Shown: in pieces, positions 51,018 through 60,432 of the stretch
Layout: each line of letters begins with the position of its first letter
How positions within the stretch are numbered: the first letter of the stretch is position 1
DNA from: Hyphomonas sp.
Lineage (GTDB): Bacteria > Pseudomonadota > Alphaproteobacteria > Caulobacterales > Hyphomonadaceae
Length of the DNA: 64,000 nucleotides
Assembly (NCBI GenBank): GCA_013791775.1
Contig: VMTE01000013.1
Span: forward strand, 104,111-168,110
Direction of reading: 5' to 3'
The notes under the pieces: model-generated
What the model was told of the DNA's origin: nothing
The model's input: only the letters and a program-made list of their open reading frames with translations
Databases searched by the model: none
Made by a program: the position numbers and the translations under genes

Positions 51018-54000
51018 ATGCCAAATGAGGCTGTACGCTTCGCGTTCAGTCTCGCTGCACTCGCGGTGATATCCGCGGGTGTTTCGGCGGCGCAGGAAAG
51101 GTACGACATCGATATCCCGGCCGTGCGTGCTGCGGAAGCGATCAAGTCTCTCTCCTTCCAGACCGGGCATTCGGTTCTCTTTCAGACAGATGATGTCAAC
51201 TCGATCAAGACAAACGCGATCAAGGGGCAGTTGACCCTTCGGGAAGCGATGGATTCGTTGTTCCGGGGGACGACTCTCACAGGCGGTCTTACGGACAGCG
51301 GGATCATAACGATCTCACTGGCCAAAGATCAAAACCAAGATGGTCTGGAGAGCGAAGTGATCAGCAAAACACCCAAGAGAGCCTTGATGGCAACCGTTTC
51401 CGCCTTTGTATTCGGCGCGGGCGGCGTCCATGCGCAGGAGACCGAGGCGGTCGATGAAACCAAGCGAGAAGCGGTCATTGTTGTCGTTGGCAGTCGGATT
51501 TCCGGCGCGTCCATCGACGGCGCCTTGCCGGTAACGGTTGTCAGCGAAGAGGAAATCGCTGCGATTGCGGCGGTATCGGGAGAAGATCTTTTCCGCTCGA
51601 TTCCGCAGTTTGGGGATGTCAGCTTCAACCAGACATCCGGACAAGTCAGCAGCAACTTTGCGCGCGGCGATGTGGCTTCAGTCGATCTCAGGAACCTCGG
51701 CGTCGGCAGCACGCTGGTCCTGATCAACGGACGCCGCGGCGTGAACTATCCCAGCAGCCAGGCGAGTTCCAACCTCGCGCCTGTCCTCACATTCAACTCG
51801 AACACCGTGCCGGTAAACGGCATCAAGCGGGTCGAGGTTCTCCGGGACGGCGCAGGCGCGATCTACGGATCCGACGCTGTGGCCGGCGTGGTCAACATGG
51901 TCCTCCAGGATGACTTTGAGGGCAACCGGGTCGACGTGCAGTATGGCGCGGCGCCGGACACGGACTTGAACGAGTGGAGCGTTAATGGGCTTTTCGGCCG
52001 CAACTTTGCCGAGGGCCGCGGAAATGTGACACTCTTTGCGAACTACACGGATCGCAGCGCATTGCCGGCGACCGATATGGAATTTAGCTCAACCGGTGAT
52101 TTGCGGCCGCTTTTCGCGGGCACCGCGTTCGACGGAAACGCATCCTTGCTGAATGACAGCACGACGATGCCGTGGGGCACATTTCAGACCGTCGGCAACG
52201 TCCGTGTACGGCAAGGCGGGACGTCCCTGACCAGCGCCGCCGGTGCCTTCCACGTTCAACCCGGAACCAATGCTGGCTGCCTTGCCAGCCTGGGCGGCGG
52301 CATCTGCATCGACGACGCTTCGCCGGCGACCGCATCCACAGGTGCGGATGCAAACCTGCGTTGGGACGCGCGTTCAAGCTATCCCATTTCGCTCAATCCA
52401 TCGCTTCAGCGGCTCAATCTCTTCACCATGGGCAAGTACGAGCTTGAGAATGGCATGGAGCTGTTCGGAGAGGGCGGCTATTACCGTGCCGAGACGGAGA
52501 GCATTCAGGATTCGATTTTCACCATTGGTTCAATCCGGATGACGATTCCGGCATCGAACTACTGGAACCCCTTCGGCCCTGTCACGTTTGCCGACGGCTC
52601 TGCGAACCCAAACAGGCTGCCCGGGATCGATGCGCCGGCCGGGGGGCTCCCGGTCACGCTGACCGGTCTGCGGTTTTCTGATCTTGGGCCGACGAATGTT
52701 CGGGTGAAAGCAGAGCAATACCGCGCCTTGGCGGGGCTTCGCGGCGATTTCGCGGACTGGAACTGGGAAACGGCGCTCCTCTACAGCGAAGCGAAGGTTG
52801 ATGATCGCCAGCTCGGCATAAACGCCACGGCGTTTCAGGAAAATCTGGCCCTTTCAACGCCGGATGCGTTCAACCCGTTCAACGGCGGCGATCCGCTCCA
52901 TCCGGGAACGGACAATACGTTCTCGTCCCAGGCGGCGGTGGACGCGATCACGTTTGACGCCAACCGGGTCAACAAGACGACCCTGTTCCAATGGGATGCA
53001 AACGTGTCCCGGCCGGATATTGTGACGCTCTGGGCGGGTGATGTGGGCGTCGCTGCCGGTGTCGAATACCGCAGGGAAACTCAGCTCGATGACCGCGATC
53101 CCAACGTCGATGGGACGTTCACCTGGTTGGACACGGTTACCGGTCTGCTGCAGGAAAGCAATCTGTTCGGGGTCAGTCCGACGCCGGACAATAGCGGATC
53201 ACGCAATGTAGCCTCGAGCTATATCGAATTTGCGGTTCCGCTGGTCTCGCCGGAAATGAACATTCCGCTCGTGCATGCGCTCGATTTGCAACTCGCTGGA
53301 CGCTATGAAGATTACAGCGATTTCGGCACCGTTGCGAAGCCGAAGGCAGCGCTGGCATGGGATGTGTTCGACGGACTGCGCTTTCGCGGCTCCTACTCGG
53401 AAGGCTTCCGGGCGCCAAACCTCGAGCAGGTCAATGCTACCCTTGTCACCCGCGGGAACAACCGCGTCGATTATGTTCGGTGCGAAGCCGACCTTCGCGC
53501 GGGCCGTATAACGTCCTTCAACAATTGCAGCGCAACCTTCGTTGCAACGGCGCGACGTTCCGGCAACCCGGATCTGGAGCCTGAAGAGTCGACCAACTGG
53601 ACGGTCGGGACAGTCATCCAGCCGCAATTCCTGCCGGATTTCCTCGGCAGCATGACCTTCACGGCAGACTACTGGTCGATTGAACAAACCGGTATTGTCG
53701 GTGTCTTCGGTGAGGGCAACGCCTTGATCGTGGACTATCTGAACCGGGTTCAGGGAACGGTGAACCCGGCTGTGACTCGCCTTGCTCCGACCGCTGACGA
53801 TATTGCCCGCTTTGCGGGCACGGGTCTCGATCCGGCCGGCATAGTCCAGTATGTGGATGATGTTTACCAGAACCTGCAGCCGCAAACGGTCGAGGGTATC
53901 GACTTCGGCTTCCAGTGGAGTCTCGAAGGCACCCGTGCAGGGGACTTCGATTTCAGCCTCAATGCATCGCGCCTCCTGACTTACTCTCGCGGCGTTTCGG

Positions 54001-54428
54001 ATGCGATTGACGACCTCTATGCAGCGCGGGATTCCGGCGTGATCAACGCGTTGACCGTGCTGCCCGAGACGGCCGATCTTATCGAGCAGAACGGCAACCC
54101 CAAATGGCGGCTTTCTTCTTCGCTCACCTGGGATCTCAATCAGTTCCGCGTCGGTGCAAGCGCAACCTATGTCGGCGGCGTTGATGACACGTCCATCCGG
54201 GATGCGAACCTGAATTTCCTGCGGGTCGATGATCACACACTGGTCAATCTCTATGCCCAGTACAGCTTTGAGGACGAGGGGATCTTCGCAAACAGCCGGA
54301 TCCGCGTGGGTGCCCGCAACCTGTTCGACAACGAACCTCCGCTGGCAGATGAAACATTCGGATATATGGGGTCGCTCTATTCCGCGACGCCGCGCTATCT
54401 CTATCTGAGCGTCCAGAAGGAATTCTGA
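51018..54428 (+). CDS. TonB-dependent transducer/receptor with STN domain
   Basis: An 1136-residue outer-membrane receptor. A first signal peptide (residues 1-26) is followed by an STN signalling domain (about 28-104: YDIDIPAVRAAEAIKSLSFQ, GQLTLREAMDSLFRGTTL). Residues 119-140 look like a second signal peptide (KRALMATVSAFVFGAG then GVHAQ), after which come the plug (SRISGASIDGALPVTVVSEE, LVLINGRRGVNYP, RVEVLRDGAGAIYGSDAVAG, VVNMVL) and a large barrel ending YLYLSVQKEF. The STN domain should signal ligand binding to the FecR protein upstream. GAAGAGGAA lies before ATG 51018. Ligand probably a peptide-like compound, from downstream hydrolases. Confidence 0.93.
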   Translation: MPNEAVRFAFSLAALAVISAGVSAAQERYDIDIPAVRAAEAIKSLSFQTGHSVLFQTDDVNSIKTNAIKGQLTLREAMDSLFRGTTLTGGLTDSGIITISLAKDQNQDGLESEVISKTPKRALMATVSAFVFGAGGVHAQETEAVDETKREAVIVVVGSRISGASIDGALPVTVVSEEEIAAIAAVSGEDLFRSIPQFGDVSFNQTSGQVSSNFARGDVASVDLRNLGVGSTLVLINGRRGVNYPSSQASSNLAPVLTFNSNTVPVNGIKRVEVLRDGAGAIYGSDAVAGVVNMVLQDDFEGNRVDVQYGAAPDTDLNEWSVNGLFGRNFAEGRGNVTLFANYTDRSALPATDMEFSSTGDLRPLFAGTAFDGNASLLNDSTTMPWGTFQTVGNVRVRQGGTSLTSAAGAFHVQPGTNAGCLASLGGGICIDDASPATASTGADANLRWDARSSYPISLNPSLQRLNLFTMGKYELENGMELFGEGGYYRAETESIQDSIFTIGSIRMTIPASNYWNPFGPVTFADGSANPNRLPGIDAPAGGLPVTLTGLRFSDLGPTNVRVKAEQYRALAGLRGDFADWNWETALLYSEAKVDDRQLGINATAFQENLALSTPDAFNPFNGGDPLHPGTDNTFSSQAAVDAITFDANRVNKTTLFQWDANVSRPDIVTLWAGDVGVAAGVEYRRETQLDDRDPNVDGTFTWLDTVTGLLQESNLFGVSPTPDNSGSRNVASSYIEFAVPLVSPEMNIPLVHALDLQLAGRYEDYSDFGTVAKPKAALAWDVFDGLRFRGSYSEGFRAPNLEQVNATLVTRGNNRVDYVRCEADLRAGRITSFNNCSATFVATARRSGNPDLEPEESTNWTVGTVIQPQFLPDFLGSMTFTADYWSIEQTGIVGVFGEGNALIVDYLNRVQGTVNPAVTRLAPTADDIARFAGTGLDPAGIVQYVDDVYQNLQPQTVEGIDFGFQWSLEGTRAGDFDFSLNASRLLTYSRGVSDAIDDLYAARDSGVINALTVLPETADLIEQNGNPKWRLSSSLTWDLNQFRVGASATYVGGVDDTSIRDANLNFLRVDDHTLVNLYAQYSFEDEGIFANSRIRVGARNLFDNEPPLADETFGYMGSLYSATPRYLYLSVQKEF

Positions 54429-54441
54429 CACGGCGCAAAAT

Positions 54442-54475
54442 CCCCGGCGCGTTGGACTGACGCGCCGGGGCTTTC
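54442..54475 (+). terminator. rho-independent terminator after the receptor
   Basis: A perfect 11-bp stem CCCCGGCGCGT / ACGCGCCGGGG (54442-54452 and 54460-54470), loop TGGACTG, followed by CTTTCGTTC. It lies 14 nt after the receptor stop and 37 nt before the amidohydrolase genes, so it may attenuate their expression. Confidence 0.7.
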
Positions 54476-54512
54476 GTTCGGTCGCTGCCCTGCAACACAG
54501 GATATTGAAGTC

Positions 54513-55853
54513 ATGTTTATGCGCGCCTGCCTGTTGGGTGTGTCTATGGTGATTGGCTGCGGGCTTCCCGCCACAGCGGCACCTGAAGACCCCTATCCTT
54601 CGACCTACGCCGCCAAACCGGCTCCGCCGACGGCGATTGTCGGCGCATCGGTTCTCACGGCCGAAGGCCCCGTCCTGGAGAATACAACCCTCCTGTTCAG
54701 CGATGGCAAGGTGATCGAAATCGGGCAAGGGATCGAGCTGCCGCCGGAGACTGTGGTGATCGATGGGGCCGGCAAATGGGTGACGCCGGGCATCATCGAT
54801 ATTCATTCACATCTCGGTGTCTTCTCCTCGCCCGGCGTGCCGTCCATGCGCAACGGTAACGAGAAGACCGGCAAGAACACGGCAGAGGTCTGGGCCGAAC
54901 ATTCGATCTGGCCTCAGGATCCCGGCTTCGAGATGGCGCGGCGCGGAGGTGTCACGACCCTGGCGATCCTGCCAGGCTCTGCCAATCTGATCGGTGGTCG
55001 CACGGTCACGGTCAAGAACGTGTCGTCCGTGAGCGTACAAGGCATGAAGTTCCCCGGCGCGCCTTACGGCGCTAAGATGGCCTGCGGCGAAAATCCGATC
55101 GTCTATGCCGCCCGCGGCAACGATCCGTTCACGCGCATGGGAAACATGGCGGGGTTTCGTACTGCGTTCATCGAGGCGCAAGGCTACCTGGAGAAGAAGA
55201 AAAAGGGTGAAACCCAGAAGCAGGACCTTCGGCTCGAAACGATTGCCGGAATCCTGTCTGGGGAAATCACGACGCACATCCACTGTTACCGCGCAGATGA
55301 AATGATGCAGATGATCGACCTTTCAAAAGAGTTCGGCTTCAAGATCGGTGCTTTCCATCATGCGTCCGAGGCCTACAAGATCGCTGACGTTCTGGCTGCC
55401 GAGGGCATCGCCGTCGCAACCTGGGCTGACCGATGGGGCTTCAAGCTCGAAGCCTATGACGGCGTTCCCCTGAACGTCGCCGCACTGGAGTGGGCCGGGG
55501 TGCACACGATGCTGCATTCCGATAGCGCAGTGCTGGTGCAGCGGTTAAACCTTGAAGCCGCCATGGCGATGGCATCGGCCGACCGGGCCGGCGGACAGAT
55601 CAGCCGCGAGGAAGCCATCCGCTGGATCACGTTAAACCCTGCAAAAACGCTCGGAATCGCCGACAGGACCGGCAGTCTCGCGCCCGGCAAGATGGCGGAC
55701 CTGGTCCTCTGGTCAACTGATCCGTTCAGTGTCTATGCCGTCGCCGAGAAAGTCTTCATTGACGGGGTAAAGGTTGTGGACCGGGACGATCCGCAGCGTG
55801 ATCCGGATTCCGATTTCCTGCTTGGTCAACCCGTCATGGGAGCCGGACAATGA
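54513..55853 (+). CDS. exported amidohydrolase, catalytically complete partner
   Basis: A 446-residue periplasmic amidohydrolase-superfamily protein with a signal peptide (residues 1-22, ending PATAA). The metal-binding set is intact: His98/His100 in GIIDIHSHLGV, later TTHIHCYRADE and GAFHHASEAY, and Asp in MLHSDSAVL. The fold ends in the usual small beta-domain (LAPGKMADLVLWSTDPF). It resembles imidazolonepropionase/prolidase-like enzymes that cleave amide bonds of dipeptides or cyclic amides. Its last 4 nt overlap the next gene (ATGA), which encodes a paralogue without metal ligands. Confidence 0.88.
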   Translation: MFMRACLLGVSMVIGCGLPATAAPEDPYPSTYAAKPAPPTAIVGASVLTAEGPVLENTTLLFSDGKVIEIGQGIELPPETVVIDGAGKWVTPGIIDIHSHLGVFSSPGVPSMRNGNEKTGKNTAEVWAEHSIWPQDPGFEMARRGGVTTLAILPGSANLIGGRTVTVKNVSSVSVQGMKFPGAPYGAKMACGENPIVYAARGNDPFTRMGNMAGFRTAFIEAQGYLEKKKKGETQKQDLRLETIAGILSGEITTHIHCYRADEMMQMIDLSKEFGFKIGAFHHASEAYKIADVLAAEGIAVATWADRWGFKLEAYDGVPLNVAALEWAGVHTMLHSDSAVLVQRLNLEAAMAMASADRAGGQISREEAIRWITLNPAKTLGIADRTGSLAPGKMADLVLWSTDPFSVYAVAEKVFIDGVKVVDRDDPQRDPDSDFLLGQPVMGAGQ

Positions 55854-57118
55854 GAGCCAGATTCTTGTTTCTCGCCTTGGGTATGGCGCTCCATGCGGCA
55901 TCCGTCGAAGCAGATCCCGTCGCGCTCCGAGGGGCCCGGATCCTGACGGCGGACAGCGCCGGAACCATCGAGCAGGGCACAATCCTGATCGACAGGGGCA
56001 AGATTGTTGCGGTTGGCGCCGAGGTTCGAATTCCTGCCGGCACTGTTGAAGTGGACCTTGCAGGCAAGACGGTGACGCCGGGCTTCATCGCGACTGATTC
56101 CGTCATCGGAATGGTCGAAATCTCCGGTGGCTCGGACGCCGACGAAACATCCAGTGCGACCATCCAGATCGGCGCTGGCTATGATGTGCAGTATGCGATC
56201 AATCCCCTGTCGACGACCATTCCGATTGCCCGCAAGGGCGGTGTGACCCGGGCAATCGTGATGCCGAATGCGGGGCCGGACAATGCGACATTCGCCGGTC
56301 AGGCCGCCATTCTGAGTCTGCGGGAAGCGACCGAGGCAGAGGTCCGGGCCAAGGTTGGCATCGTATGGGATATGCGTACCCGCGCCTATGGACGCGGCGC
56401 TACCTTTGTACAGTTCCGGTCGGATCTGGCAGATGTGCGCCGATTTTCGCGCAATGCCGGTGTGTTTGTGAAAGGTGAGCTCTTGTCACGGGAATGGTCC
56501 CGGGCTGATCTTGAAGCGCTGATCCCGATCATCAAGGGTGACAAGCCCCTGGCTGTGAGAGTGGACCGGGCGTCGGATATCCTGACCCTGATCGACATCG
56601 CCTCAGAAGAAAAGATCAGGCTCGTTTTGATCGGCGCTGCCGAGGGCTGGGTCGTTGCCGACAGGATTGCGCGGGCAGGTGTACCTGTCGCCATCGATCC
56701 GAGCGACAATCTGCCCGGCGATTTCGACGAGATCGGCGCGACGTTTGACAACGCAGCCAGGCTTCATGCGGCCGGAGTTCAGCTGATTATTCGCGGCGGC
56801 GCGTCCGCACATGATGCAGGCAAGGTTCGCCTCTATGCCGGGATGGCAATCGCCCGGGGTGTTCCGGCCGAAGTAGCGCTGAAAGCCGTCACCGTCACGC
56901 CGGCAAGGATTTGGGGTGCGAAGGATTTCGGGGCGATTGCGCCCGGGCAGAACGCGGACATTGCGGTCTGGTCGGGTGATCCGTTCGAGCCCATGACCGA
57001 GTTGACGGCGCTCTACATTGGCGGCGAACTTCAATCCCTGTTCTCAAGACAGGATGCGCTGGAAGAGCGCTACATTCCGGCCGCCCGCGTCTCCGCATCA
57101 AGAACAAATCCCGACTAG
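55850..57118 (+). CDS. amidohydrolase-like protein lacking the metal-binding residues
   Basis: A 422-residue exported paralogue of the preceding enzyme (signal peptide 1-21). It keeps the frame of the fold (KTVTPGFIATDSV, GGVTRAIVMPNAGP, AIAPGQNADIAVWSGDPFEP), but the HxH of strand 1 is replaced by ATDS (residues 81-84), the later His by VRVDRASD and LIGAAEGW, and the Asp motif HSD by GGA. With all ligands gone it is probably a non-catalytic partner or a regulatory/structural subunit of a heterodimer. The gene is intact and translationally coupled, so it is under selection. Confidence 0.85.
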   Translation: MRARFLFLALGMALHAASVEADPVALRGARILTADSAGTIEQGTILIDRGKIVAVGAEVRIPAGTVEVDLAGKTVTPGFIATDSVIGMVEISGGSDADETSSATIQIGAGYDVQYAINPLSTTIPIARKGGVTRAIVMPNAGPDNATFAGQAAILSLREATEAEVRAKVGIVWDMRTRAYGRGATFVQFRSDLADVRRFSRNAGVFVKGELLSREWSRADLEALIPIIKGDKPLAVRVDRASDILTLIDIASEEKIRLVLIGAAEGWVVADRIARAGVPVAIDPSDNLPGDFDEIGATFDNAARLHAAGVQLIIRGGASAHDAGKVRLYAGMAIARGVPAEVALKAVTVTPARIWGAKDFGAIAPGQNADIAVWSGDPFEPMTELTALYIGGELQSLFSRQDALEERYIPAARVSASRTNPD

Positions 57119-57130
57119 GAGAGACCAGGC

Positions 57131-58888
57131 ATGTTCAAGGCTATCGTATCGGGCGTCACCGGAATTGCGTTGCTGTGCTTGTCCAGCGCAGTCGCCGCGC
57201 CAGCGAGCAAGACCGGAGGCGCGACCCTCATCCGGAACGTCGTGATATTTGACGCGACAGGTCAGAAGCCCTTCAAGGCCGATGTCGAGATCCGGGACGG
57301 ACGCTTCTCCGCGATTGGCAAGAAGCTGCCGAAGAAGCGGGGTACAAAGGTCATCGAGGGAAAGGGCCTCAGCCTGCTGCCGGGCTTGACCGACGTGCAC
57401 GTGCATTGGACAGGAATGGGAGGCATCAGCCGCGCGGAAACCGCCACGCAGATGTTGGAGAGCGGCGTTACAACGTCCACGGATTTCCACTCTGCGCCGG
57501 AATCCTTCGGTCCGAAGCGTGTTTGGCACGAACAGCTGATATCACCCCACGTAGTCTTTACGGCGAGAACCGCGACTCCCGGCGGCCATGGTGCGGACTG
57601 GGGCGACGAGAACATGACGCGCCTGGCGACAACGCCGCGAGAAGGCAAGGCGATCGTGAACGCGGTGGCTGAGTACCAGCCGCAGGTCATCAAGGTATTC
57701 GCCGATGGGTGGCGCTATGGGAGCGGCATCAACAACGCCAGCATCAACATCGATGCGCTGGCGGCCATCGTTCAGGAGGCAAAAGCCCTGGGACTTCCGG
57801 TGGTCACCCATACGGTGACGGTAGATGGCGCCAAGACCGCTGCCGAAGCGGGGGTTACGGCAATCGTCCACGCTGTTCAGGATCGCAATCTCGATGAGGA
57901 CCTGATCACTACGATGCTGGAGAACGGCGTGTATTATGCGCCGACATTAGCTGTGTACGAGCCGCGCCCGGACAAGACCGGTGACAGTTCGGAGGCGCAG
58001 ATGCAGCTCGTGACGCGGCGCCAGGAGGCCTCCCGCTACAACCTTCAGCGCATCGCAGCCGCCGGCATTCCCATCGCCGTGGGAACCGACTCGGGAATCG
58101 GCGCAACACCGTTTGGCGAGTCTACTCTGCGTGAACTGGAACTGCTCGTCGATTTCGGCTTGTCCCCAGACCAGGCCCTGACGGCCGGCACGGCCAACAG
58201 CGCCAGGCTGCTTGGCCTGGGAGACGACCGGGGGACGATTGAGGTCGGAAAGCGGGCGGACTTCGTCCTTGTGCGCGGCGAGCCCTGGAACAAGGTTTCC
58301 GACTTTCGCAACATCGACGCAGTCTTTGTCGATGGCGAGCAGGTGGTCAAAGGCGGCACGCTGATCCGCGCCCAGAATTCTGACGTTCCGGCAGCCGTCG
58401 AGGCGACCCCTGTCATCGACGATTTCGAGCGGACAGAGGGCTTGACCGCAGGCGGCGCCGCGAGACTGGCAGACGTTGATAGCGGCTTTCCGCGCAGCGT
58501 CCTGATTGCACAGACGGTTGTGCGCGACGTGGGCGGTATGGCGCTGCAACTGTCGGCCGACCTGTCAGACAAGGAGGCCCCAAAGGCGTTCATCGTCCTC
58601 CCTCTTTCGCCGGGTAGTGTCGTGCCTTCGGATGCAACCCGGTTCAAGGGTGTGCGGTTCGATGCCCGCGGTGATGGCGGCGCCTACAAAGTGGAACTCG
58701 TCTCCAAAACTGGAGCGGCATCTGACGAGTTTGTTGCCGGTTCAGCATGGCAAACTCTGGACGTGCCATTCAGCGCGGTCGAAGGCGAGGAATTCTCACC
58801 TGAGGCTCTCTATTCCGTCAAACTGGGTGCCAGCCGCGCCGGCGGAGAAATCTTCTGGCTCGAGATCGACAATGTCGAGTTCTACTGA
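57131..58888 (+). CDS. exported amidohydrolase with C-terminal CIA30-like domain
   Basis: A 585-residue protein: signal peptide (1-23), amidohydrolase domain (about 30-425) with intact His90/His92 (LTDVHVHWTG), a candidate metal-bridging Lys in QVIKVFADGW, His in PVVTHTVT and AIVHAVQDR, and Asp in AVGTDSGIG. The C-terminal 150 residues (FKGVRFDARGDGGAYKVEL, AWQTLDVPFSAVEG, WLEIDNVEFY) form a CIA30-like beta-sandwich, similar to carbohydrate-binding folds. It starts 12 nt after the pseudo-amidohydrolase, in one operon. Likely cleaves a dipeptide or related amide in the periplasm. Confidence 0.88.
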   Translation: MFKAIVSGVTGIALLCLSSAVAAPASKTGGATLIRNVVIFDATGQKPFKADVEIRDGRFSAIGKKLPKKRGTKVIEGKGLSLLPGLTDVHVHWTGMGGISRAETATQMLESGVTTSTDFHSAPESFGPKRVWHEQLISPHVVFTARTATPGGHGADWGDENMTRLATTPREGKAIVNAVAEYQPQVIKVFADGWRYGSGINNASINIDALAAIVQEAKALGLPVVTHTVTVDGAKTAAEAGVTAIVHAVQDRNLDEDLITTMLENGVYYAPTLAVYEPRPDKTGDSSEAQMQLVTRRQEASRYNLQRIAAAGIPIAVGTDSGIGATPFGESTLRELELLVDFGLSPDQALTAGTANSARLLGLGDDRGTIEVGKRADFVLVRGEPWNKVSDFRNIDAVFVDGEQVVKGGTLIRAQNSDVPAAVEATPVIDDFERTEGLTAGGAARLADVDSGFPRSVLIAQTVVRDVGGMALQLSADLSDKEAPKAFIVLPLSPGSVVPSDATRFKGVRFDARGDGGAYKVELVSKTGAASDEFVAGSAWQTLDVPFSAVEGEEFSPEALYSVKLGASRAGGEIFWLEIDNVEFY

Positions 58889-58969
58889 GGTCTGATCCAT
58901 CGAACCATAACCATCCGGGTCCGGATCGGTATGGGTTGCAGCTACAGCACAAATGAGCCCGGAGGAAGC

Positions 58970-60361
58970 ATGTTCACTCTAGACGAGGCGTTCGCGCCAG
59001 TCGCGAACTTCGTCAACAGCTTGGTTTTCTTCTCGGTGAAAGTCGGCAATGTCGAGGTTCCCCTCGTCGTTCTCTGGCTCGGCTGCGGATCAATCGCGAT
59101 CACGCTCTTCCTGCGTTTTCTCAATCTCAGGGGGTTCGCCCACGCCTGGAAAATTCTCATCAAAGGCGCGCCGACCGATCACAATACGAAAGGCGAGATA
59201 TCTCACTTCGAAGCGCTATCGGCCGCGCTGTCCGGAACGATAGGTCTTGGCAACATCGCAAGCGTTCCGATCGCGATCGTACTCGGCGGGCCGGGCGCCA
59301 TCTTCTGGATGCTCGTCGCCGGATTCTTTGCTATGTCGACCAAGTTTGCCGAATGTGCGCTGGCCGTGAAGTATCGGAAAATCGGTGTGGACGGCCGGGT
59401 GTCCGGTGGTCCGATGTACTATATCGAAGAAGCGTTCTCTCGTTTGAAACTGCCGAAGACCGGCAAGGTTGTCGCCGCAATCTATGCGCTGATGGCGGTC
59501 GGTGCCTCGGTCAGTATATTCCAGATAAACCAGTCCTATGCGCAGTTCGAGCGAGTTACCTCGGTTAAGGCGCCACTCATATTCGGCATCGTGATAGCGG
59601 CGCTCGTCGCCGTCATCGTACTTGGCGGCATTCGTTCCATCGCCCGGGTCACATCGCGGCTTGTGCCAGCCATGTGCGTGATCTATCTGAGCGCCGGATT
59701 CGTGATCCTTGCCGTCAACTACGCTGTCATCCCTTCGGTGTTTCAGGAGATTTTCGCAGGCGCCTTCGGCCTTGATGCCGCTGCAGGAGGCGCCGTCGGC
59801 GCGATGATCAACGGCCTCAAACGCGCCACTTATTCCAGCGAAGCAGGGACGGGGTCATCTGCCATTGCTCATTCGGCCGTCCGCACCAACAATCCGCTGA
59901 CGGAAGGCTACGTCGCGCTTGTCGAGCCGTTCATCGACACCATCGTGGTCTGCCTCACCACCGGCCTGATCGTGCTCGTCACGGGCGCATGGCTGGCTGA
60001 CGTGCCCATGGGGATCGGCATGACATCGCTCGCCTTCGAGTCGGTATTTCCCTGGTTTTCCTATATTCTCTGCGTCTCGGTGATCTTGTTCGCCTTCTCG
60101 ACGGCCGTGAGCTGGGCCTATTACGGCTCAAAGGCCGTCGGCTATCTTTCGGGAAACAACCCGCGCGTCGATGTCGTCTACAAACTCGCTCTTTGCGCCG
60201 TCCTCTCACTTGGGGCGACCGTCGAACTTGCACATATTGTGGACTTCATTGACGCGATGCTTTTCGGCATGGCTATCCCGAACCTCCTCGCCGTGTTCAT
60301 GCTGCTGCCGGAACTCAAACGGGACATCACACGATACGAGCAGACCCTGAAGGCCGGCTAG
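58970..60361 (+). CDS. alanine/glycine:cation symporter (AGCS) family
   Basis: A 463-residue inner-membrane symporter with about eleven helices. ATG 58970 follows GGAGGAA closely. AGCS features: HFEALSAALSGTIGLGNIA, GPGAIFWMLVAGFFAMSTKF, AECALAVKYR, VSGGPMYYIEEAF, and the substrate/cation motif ATYSSEAGTGSSAIAHSA followed by NNPLTEGYVALVEP. It imports alanine or glycine with Na+ or H+. It closes the FecI/FecR/receptor/amidohydrolase locus, consistent with recovery of amino acids freed in the periplasm. It converges on the outer-membrane protein gene, 71 nt away, with no clear terminator. Confidence 0.93.
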   Translation: MFTLDEAFAPVANFVNSLVFFSVKVGNVEVPLVVLWLGCGSIAITLFLRFLNLRGFAHAWKILIKGAPTDHNTKGEISHFEALSAALSGTIGLGNIASVPIAIVLGGPGAIFWMLVAGFFAMSTKFAECALAVKYRKIGVDGRVSGGPMYYIEEAFSRLKLPKTGKVVAAIYALMAVGASVSIFQINQSYAQFERVTSVKAPLIFGIVIAALVAVIVLGGIRSIARVTSRLVPAMCVIYLSAGFVILAVNYAVIPSVFQEIFAGAFGLDAAAGGAVGAMINGLKRATYSSEAGTGSSAIAHSAVRTNNPLTEGYVALVEPFIDTIVVCLTTGLIVLVTGAWLADVPMGIGMTSLAFESVFPWFSYILCVSVILFAFSTAVSWAYYGSKAVGYLSGNNPRVDVVYKLALCAVLSLGATVELAHIVDFIDAMLFGMAIPNLLAVFMLLPELKRDITRYEQTLKAG

Positions 60362-60432
60362 AATAGCTTCGCGCATTCAAGCAGATGCAATCTGCCCGGT
60401 CCGGAGAACCGCCTTGCCGGGGCGCGGTTGGC

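Noticed and set aside
53199-54806. A 535-codon frame opposite the STN receptor
   Set aside because: Shadow of the receptor gene; it runs through the terminator and into the next gene's signal peptide region.
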